Source: Planctomycetia bacterium (GTDB taxonomy: Bacteria; Planctomycetota; Phycisphaerae; Phycisphaerales; SM1A02). Taken from it: a stretch of DNA of 7,297 nucleotides. Shown here piece after piece: positions 1 to 7,297 of this stretch. The translations under genes and the position numbers were made by a program. Under the pieces are notes generated by a model that was not told the DNA's origin, did no database searches, and saw only the letters and a list, made by a program, of their open reading frames with translations. Position 1 is the first letter of the stretch, and the number at the start of each line of letters is the position of its first letter. Where the stretch lies: positions 1 through 7,297 of the forward strand of contig SYGQ01000169.1 in the NCBI GenBank assembly GCA_005799475.1, read 5' to 3'.

Positions 1-1
1 C

Positions 2-651
2 GCGCGACGGACTTCCCAAGAAGCCGCACTCAGGCGCGCCGAGGATGCCGTGGCCCGCTGCACGATCACGAGCCCCATCACGGGCACGCTCGCAGCGTTC
101 GACCTCAAGGTCGGCGAGTCGGTCGGGGCTGGGTCATCCGTTGCGCGCGTCGTCGACGCATCGCGCGTCGAAGTGCCCATCGCGCTCAGTGCCGCCGCAA
201 GGGAGTTTGTCGCCGTCGGTGACGCCGTCTCGCTGATCCTCGCTGGGAAGACCGTGGCGAGATCCTCGGTCGCCCGGATCGGCCCGGAAGACGACCCAGC
301 TGATCGCACAATGATGGTGTTCGTCGAAATCGATCGTGACCGGCACGGTCCGCAGTCGCCGGCCCCAGGCGCATTCGTCGAAGCCGTCGTCGAGTCACAG
401 GCTGCCGAACTCCGATGCGTTGTTCCACGCCGTTCCGTCCGCAATGAGCGTGTGCTCGTTCTCGACGGCGACCAGCTCCGACCACTGGCCGTGCGCGTCG
501 AGCACTCATTCACAGGCGAACTTCCAGCGTCTGGCGTTGACGACCGCGAATGGCTCGTCCTCGCCGAGCCCGTGGCCGAAGGCACCGTCATCGCGCTCGA
601 CGCCGCGCGCGTGCTTCGTCCGGGACGGCGCGTCGAAGGCACTTCGAGACC

Positions 652-655
<4 letters not shown>
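2..655 (+). CDS. RND efflux periplasmic adaptor (membrane fusion protein), C-terminal part
   Basis: The 5' end lies outside the window; 217 residues and the TGA stop (653-655) are present. The fragment opens with the last turn of an alpha-helical hairpin (QEAALRRAEDAVARC). It runs straight into the second half of a lipoyl-like domain, TITSPITGTLAAFDLKVGES, the typical HlyD/MFP pattern 'T.I.SPi.G.v....v..G..V'. A beta-barrel region follows (ARVVDASRVEVPIALSAA), then a stretch around GAFVEAVVES and VVPRRSV, and a membrane-proximal C-terminal part (VLVLDGDQLRPLAVRV). In known tripartite pumps this protein bridges the inner-membrane permease and an outer-membrane channel. The stop overlaps the permease ATG by ATGA, so translational coupling and a shared complex are very likely. 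Substrate cannot be read from the sequence. The signal peptide or lipobox and the first half of the hairpin are off the edge. Confidence 0.9.
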
Positions 656-3921
<3,266 letters not shown>

Positions 3922-3951
3922 GTCCTGAAAACACAGCCGAATCATGCAAAG

Positions 3952-3980
3952 ACCCCAGCGTGTGCTGGGGTTTTTCGTTT
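3952..3980 (+). terminator. Intrinsic terminator after tRNA-Gly
   Basis: An 8-bp perfect stem ACCCCAGC / GCTGGGGT encloses a GTGT loop (3952-3971), preceded by an AAAG run and followed by TTTTCGTTT. This is a textbook Rho-independent terminator 30 bases past the tRNA. It would end both the tRNA transcript and any read-through from the efflux operon. Confidence 0.92.
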
Positions 3981-4002
3981 CTGCCCCGATCGCCGCCGCG
4001 CG

Positions 4003-4296
4003 TCAGTTCACCGCGCGAGGCCGCCCCGTTTCGCGCCAATTCGAGCTCCAACTGCTGGCAGATTGGCTAGGGTCGTCGTGTGCAAGTATCCGTTGGGCGA
4101 CTTGGGGCGTCACGCCGGCCCGCAGGAAGTCTTGTCGCCGCGTCATGTCGCCCCAAGTCTGGCGTTGGAAGTCGCCCTTGCGCAGCCCCGCCAGCGCCGC
4201 GGCCAGGTACCACGCATCGCGCCCGCGTTCACGGGCCACCGCCAGTAGCCGGTTCATCTCGTCCTCGGTCGGCTGGCGCCGCACGCGCCGCCGGGG
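4003..4296 (-). pseudogene. Tyrosine recombinase/integrase remnant with internal deletion
   Basis: Read on the minus strand, the first part (about 4296-4147) gives RRQPTEDEMNRLLAVARERG, then LAALAGLRKGDFQRQTWGDM-like sequence. This is the start of a tyrosine-recombinase catalytic domain, with the catalytic Arg-box 'AGLRKG' (Arg codon at 4180-4182). Within a few codons (about 4147-4138) it jumps to RQDFLRAGVTPQVAQRILAH, which matches the region just before and including the second catalytic His box ('..l..aGv.p..aq.llgHsd'). The roughly 100 intervening residues with the Lys hairpin and HxxR are missing. The terminal Tyr segment is absent, and the frame degenerates into Ser/Trp-rich nonsense before a TGA at 4003-4005. 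The +1 frame after the His reads TTTLANLPAV, which may be a shifted scrap of the C-terminus, but this is weak. No core-binding domain is visible upstream. The relic cannot be active. Its position next to tRNA-Gly fits an old integration event. Confidence 0.75.
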
Positions 4297-4509
4297 AGCC
4301 CTTCCAAGGGCCGCGGCTTGAAGAATCACATTCGAAACAGCCCCACTCGCGAAGGCGACGGAGGTGAACCGCCACGGACTGGAGCCCCCCTTGGTCGACG
4401 CTGGCAAGCCATCGGCCACAAGTCGGCCGTGCGGTGTGAGGCAGAGCCCTCGCTCACGCGTGTCCGAACGGTCACATCGCGCTCAATCTGGAGGTTTGAG
4501 GGGGTCAAA
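4297..4509. other. Gene-free stretch between integrase relic and dockerin gene
   Basis: No reading frame here shows family character or a convincing start with ribosome binding site. The minus-strand frame of the integrase relic continues open to about 4419 but its residues look random. A small GC-rich inverted repeat, CGGCC-ACAAGTC-GGCCG, lies near 4415-4431 without a T-tract. I saw no clear sigma-70 promoter; the promoter of the downstream gene probably lies in this stretch or just after it but cannot be pinpointed. Confidence 0.5.
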
Positions 4510-4584
4510 ATGTCGTGGAGGTGCTTGATTCCTTGCGAGTTTCCAGCACAGTGCTCCAATGAGCAGATTCTCCGGCGTGCCTAG
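4510..4584 (+). CDS. Possible 24-codon leader ORF overlapping the dockerin gene start
   Basis: An ATG at 4510 is preceded by GAGGGGG with a 5-nt spacer, the best ribosome-binding signal in the region. The frame encodes 24 residues beginning MSWRCLIPCEF, with Cys at positions 5, 9 and 15, and ends at TAG 4582-4584. It overlaps out of frame with the first 26 bases of the exported-protein gene, whose own ATG (4559) has no visible Shine-Dalgarno. It could act as a translational leader delivering ribosomes to the downstream start, but may equally be chance. The peptide matches no family I know. Confidence 0.25.
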   Translation: MSWRCLIPCEFPAQCSNEQILRRA

Positions 4585-7102
4585 CGGGTACCGAGTTCTG
4601 TCCCGTTCGCTCGCTCGCGGGTGCGCGGTGTTGGCGATTGCGGCTGGCGCGAACGCGCAAACGACCGACTGCGACGGCAACGGGGTGGACGACGCGCTTG
4701 AGTGGGGACCCAACTACGCGTACTGGGATGGCAATGGCGAGGGCAACGACGGAGGATCACTCAACAACTGGTTCGAGTGGTGTGCGACCGACTTCAACGG
4801 ACTCAACCCACTCGATCGATTGGTCTTCGGTCAAGACCCCGGCCAGTCGATGGATCTGTGCACGATGAGCGGCAACCTGACGGCGTGGAGTCTCAGGATG
4901 GACAAGGGCGCATTCGAGATCAGCAGCAACGCCGCCATCCTGATGCTCACCGGCACTCTCGAGAGCCCGAGCCAAATGGAAGTCAACGGGACGCTCGCGC
5001 TCGATGCGAATGTCGTCCAGTCCAACCCATCGTTGGGTGGCGCCGTGAGCATTGGGCATTCCGGTGGCACGGGCGTCCTTGAGGTCCGCGGTCATGGATT
5101 GACCGCTCTCACATCCGACATGCTCGTGGGCACGACCGGGCAGGGTGAACTGAAGATTTTGGGTGGCTCTGTCAGTACTTTGAAGGCGCGTGTTGGCGAG
5201 GCATCCAACGAGAGCCCTCAGGTGCGAGGACAGGTCTTAGTTGGCCCCGCTGGATCCTTCCATCCCAGCGCGTCGCTCGACATCGCAGATGTGGTGACCG
5301 TCGATGGCGTCGTGCGGACGAACTCAGCCACGGGTCCTAGCGACAGTTGGGTTCCCCGCGGGGTCCTCACGGGAAGTGGGTGGATTGATGGAGCGATCGA
5401 TGGCCGCGGTCTCCTACTCGTCCCTCGCAGGGGGCTCGGATCGGACGGGCTGACCGATGCGACACTGACCGTCAATAAGTGCAACCTGGCGACTTCGGGG
5501 GGCAGCGCGATCCTTCGCATCGGAATCGAGGTCGAGTCAACGAGCGGAGTGCCCATCGTCCCGAGAATTCAGACCACAACCTCATGTCAACCAGGCGGAC
5601 TACTCCAACTCGATTTCACGCCCGACTCGGTCGACAAGGTGATTGGATTCAACTCGGTGGTGAAAGGCCAAGGGATGTCGCCGGGAAACTTCAAGGCCGC
5701 TCAGCTGACGGGACTGCCGATGGACCGCACGGTGCGCGTCGAACGACGAGCAGGCGCGGAACCGGGGGTGACGGAACTGGGTTTCACCGTTATGGACGCA
5801 TCTCCCCCGCCCGTGGCGCAGAGCGGCCCGATGAACTCGTTGCTCCGAGTCACCGTCGATGCCCTCCTTGCGGACTTCAACGGCGATGGTGTGAAAGATG
5901 CGGCGATGGCGATGGCGATGGATGCCTCGGGAACCAGCCAGGTTCGGTTTTTTGAGGTCGGCCTCGGCAATGTGCTCAACTTGAAGGCGACCATCGATGT
6001 CATGGGTGACGCGCGGCAACTCGCAGCACTTCCGGGCAACGCGGGGGCCGGCGGCATCGCGCTGTCGCTGGGCACAGCGAACAAGATCGCGCTCCTGCGC
6101 GGAGGCGGCGACTGGCAGTTCGCCGTCGACTATCTCGCGGTTGGCGTAGGCGCAATCCCGACGGGGATTGCCGTGGGGCGATTTGTCGATGCCTCTGCGA
6201 CCACCGCCACCGACATCGCCGTCGGCTGTGTCGGCAGCACCCCGAACCAAGTCGTCGTCTTCCACCGAGGCACTTCCGGTCAGTACGCGCTGGGCGCGAC
6301 CGTCAACAACTGCCGCGCCGATGTGCTGAGATCGGTGCGGACCGCCGCCGGCACGAGTGACGGCCTGCTCGCTCTCGACCGCGCGGCAAAGTCCGTGCAC
6401 TTTGTCACGCGCATGGAGTTTCCAACGCCAACGATTGCCTCACTCGTGATTGCCGAGGATCCAACGAGCGCGACTGTCTTGGATGTCGCGGGACCCACCA
6501 GCGCGCCGGGCGCCGTCATCACGGTGAACGGGGCAAGTTCAAACCCGGATCATCCCGTCGAAAATGCGCTGCTCCTCCGTCTCGCCGGAGGGAGTATTGA
6601 CCCAGTCTTGTGGTTCAACATGGGGAACAACCCGCTCAGCGTCGCGGCCGCGGACTTTGACGAAGACGGCGATGACGACATGGCCGCCGCCACGACGATT
6701 GATGGTGTCGAACAGGTACGCCTGTTCTACAACCGGACGGACGCCGCCTCGCCCGATGTGATCATTCTTCAAGATGGTGGCAAGATGCCAGGCAGTTTCC
6801 ACCGTCCGCGGATCGTGTTCGCATGCGATGCCGACGGCACCGGGAAGCCAAAGGTCCTTTCGGTGAATGCTGGCGTGGGTTCCGGCGGATCACTCGGGCC
6901 CGAGTTCGACGGTGGCATTGGCACCTTTGGGAGTGGCAATGCCGCAGGCGATGTCAACGGAGACGGCGTCGTCGACGGCAATGACATGACCGCCGTGTTC
7001 AGCGCGTGGGGAACGGCGGATCCGGTCGCGGACATCAATGACGATGGCATCGTCGACGCCTTCGACATGGCGACGATTCTTTCGGGGTGGACGGCGCCCT
7101 GA
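4559..7102 (+). CDS. Exported multidomain protein: beta-repeat region, FG-GAP-like region, C-terminal dockerin
   Basis: 847 aa. The ATG at 4559 is the only ATG between an in-frame TGA (4526-4528) and the signal peptide; an internal GTG at 4577 is a weaker alternative. Residues 1-33 are an Arg-containing n-region, hydrophobic core GCAVLAIAAG and cleavage site ANA|Q, so Sec export is expected. DCDGNGVDDALE (37-48) is an EF-hand-like acidic motif. YWDGNG...NWFEW...LDRLVFG (55-91) resembles the opening of planctomycete beta-helix proteins. Residues 161-233 hold Gly-rich units (VSIGHSGGTGVLEVRGHG, LVGTTGQGELKILGGSV) of the repeat type shared by autotransporters and PEP-CTERM proteins; GVLTGSGWIDGAI (268-280) closes it. 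FG-GAP/VCBS-like motifs are DFNGDGVKDAAM (439-450) and DFDEDGDDDMAA (699-710). Residues 798-845 form a dockerin. No PEP-CTERM anchor, transmembrane helix or catalytic domain is visible. It probably acts at the cell surface or in secreted assemblies. Function unknown. Confidence 0.9.
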   Translation: MSRFSGVPSGYRVLSRSLARGCAVLAIAAGANAQTTDCDGNGVDDALEWGPNYAYWDGNGEGNDGGSLNNWFEWCATDFNGLNPLDRLVFGQDPGQSMDLCTMSGNLTAWSLRMDKGAFEISSNAAILMLTGTLESPSQMEVNGTLALDANVVQSNPSLGGAVSIGHSGGTGVLEVRGHGLTALTSDMLVGTTGQGELKILGGSVSTLKARVGEASNESPQVRGQVLVGPAGSFHPSASLDIADVVTVDGVVRTNSATGPSDSWVPRGVLTGSGWIDGAIDGRGLLLVPRRGLGSDGLTDATLTVNKCNLATSGGSAILRIGIEVESTSGVPIVPRIQTTTSCQPGGLLQLDFTPDSVDKVIGFNSVVKGQGMSPGNFKAAQLTGLPMDRTVRVERRAGAEPGVTELGFTVMDASPPPVAQSGPMNSLLRVTVDALLADFNGDGVKDAAMAMAMDASGTSQVRFFEVGLGNVLNLKATIDVMGDARQLAALPGNAGAGGIALSLGTANKIALLRGGGDWQFAVDYLAVGVGAIPTGIAVGRFVDASATTATDIAVGCVGSTPNQVVVFHRGTSGQYALGATVNNCRADVLRSVRTAAGTSDGLLALDRAAKSVHFVTRMEFPTPTIASLVIAEDPTSATVLDVAGPTSAPGAVITVNGASSNPDHPVENALLLRLAGGSIDPVLWFNMGNNPLSVAAADFDEDGDDDMAAATTIDGVEQVRLFYNRTDAASPDVIILQDGGKMPGSFHRPRIVFACDADGTGKPKVLSVNAGVGSGGSLGPEFDGGIGTFGSGNAAGDVNGDGVVDGNDMTAVFSAWGTADPVADINDDGIVDAFDMATILSGWTAP
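5902..5919 (+). repeat. Three-copy GGCGAT hexanucleotide repeat
   Basis: GGCGAT occurs three times in tandem inside the exported-protein gene, encoding an alternating Ala-Met run (residues 448-454) just after the FG-GAP-like motif DFNGDGVKD. Copy-number change would keep the frame and only lengthen or shorten the Ala-Met run. Confidence 0.7.
6950..7093 (+). other. Dockerin type I-like domain (residues 798-845 of the exported protein)
   Basis: Two Ca-binding half-repeats follow the spacing of dockerin loops (positions 1, 3, 5, 12). Repeat 1 is DVNGDGVVDGND with ligands D798, N800, D802, D809 and then TAVFSAWG. Repeat 2 is DINDDGIVDAFD with D825, N827, D829, D836 and then ATILSGWT. Both copies keep every side-chain ligand. 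In cellulosomes, dockerins bind cohesins; in planctomycetes such domains are widespread at C-termini without a known cohesin partner. Confidence 0.85.
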
Positions 7103-7116
7103 CCCAACGCAGGGGT
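7097..7116. terminator. Weak hairpin between convergent genes
   Basis: CCCTG (7097-7101) and CAGGG (7110-7114) can pair around an 8-base loop that includes the last base of the dockerin gene's stop codon. Only a short GTTTC follows, with no real T-tract on either strand. It sits in the 18-base gap between two convergent genes, so it could help end transcription, but the structure is poor. Confidence 0.25.
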
Positions 7117-7120
7117 TTCG

Positions 7121-7297
7121 TCAGTGCCCGCGGGGCGATTCGTGCGGATGCCCCGTCTTGGGCGTCGCCGCGAGCCGCGAGATGTACACGACAGTGAGGG
7201 TGACGCCCGCGATGGATTCGAGCATGCTGGCCGATCGCGCCCACGGCGACTTCGGCACGATGTCGCCGTAGCCAACCGTCGTCATCGTCATCAGCGA
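7121..7297 (-). CDS. Potassium channel (two-TM, Ion_trans_2-like), C-terminal part
   Basis: Reading the minus strand from the right edge gives 58 residues and a TGA stop (7121-7123). The fragment starts at the end of the pore helix, SLMTMTTVGYGDIVP, containing the canonical K+ selectivity filter T-V-G-Y-G-D (residues 7-12). A short linker PKSPWARS leads into the inner helix SMLESIAGVTLTVVYISRL (about 24-42), as in Ion_trans_2 channels. The protein then ends with a short hydrophilic His-containing tail (TPKTGHPHESPRGH). There is no RCK/TrkA-N regulatory domain after the pore. The outer helix and start codon are outside the window, so whether it is a simple two-TM channel or has upstream domains cannot be told. 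It converges with the dockerin gene with 18 bases between stops. Confidence 0.9.
   Translation of the reverse strand, partial: SLMTMTTVGYGDIVPKSPWARSASMLESIAGVTLTVVYISRLAATPKTGHPHESPRGH

Noticed and set aside
550..651. Permease start at the upstream ATG 550
   Set aside because: The 34 extra residues are Arg/Ala-rich shadow translation of the adaptor gene. The ATGA overlap at 652 and the typical RND N-terminus favour the later start.
4415..4431. CGGCC/GGCCG hairpin as a terminator or riboswitch element
   Set aside because: Only a 5-bp stem, with no T-tract and no surrounding conserved structure; easily chance at this GC content.
5600..6400. 266-codon minus-strand frame opposite the exported protein
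   Set aside because: The plus strand has a signal peptide, Ca-binding motifs and a dockerin in one continuous frame; the antisense translation shows no recognisable motif.

Overview
The window is high-GC DNA, probably from a planctomycete of the Phycisphaerae type. This rests on style rather than a marker gene. The secreted protein combines an Asp/Asn-rich 'DCDGNGVDD' start, FG-GAP-like segments and a C-terminal dockerin, which is typical of that group. The integrase remnant also resembles planctomycete-type tyrosine recombinases. No taxonomic marker is present, so the assignment is an inference.

Layout, left to right. Bases 2-655 (+) hold the C-terminal part of a periplasmic adaptor (membrane fusion protein) cut by the window edge. 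It overlaps by ATGA (652-655) with a complete RND-family inner-membrane efflux permease, 652-3858 (+), 1068 aa. The two form a classic tripartite-pump operon; any outer-membrane partner would lie upstream. The permease stop codon lies inside a tRNA-Gly(CCC) gene (3849-3921), which carries its own -10-like element within the permease coding sequence and is followed by a strong intrinsic terminator (3952-3980).

Beyond the terminator, 4003-4296 (-) is a decayed tyrosine integrase next to the tRNA. It keeps the Arg-box and the C-terminal His-box regions but has lost the middle of the catalytic domain and the Tyr. About 260 bases follow with no recognisable gene. They end in a possible 24-codon leader ORF with a good Shine-Dalgarno sequence, which overlaps the start of the next gene. 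Bases 4559-7102 (+) encode an 847-aa exported protein with a signal peptide, an autotransporter/PEP-CTERM-type beta-repeat region, an FG-GAP/VCBS-like region and a C-terminal dockerin. At the right edge, 7121-7297 (-) is the C-terminal end of a two-TM-type potassium channel, identified by an intact TTVGYGD selectivity filter and convergent with the dockerin gene.

The efflux genes work together. The secreted protein and the channel look functionally independent. The integrase relic suggests that the tRNA-Gly locus was once an integration site. I did not find a clearly new biological system. The most unusual points are the permease stop codon embedded in the tRNA, the tRNA-linked integrase relic and the overlapping leader ORF.
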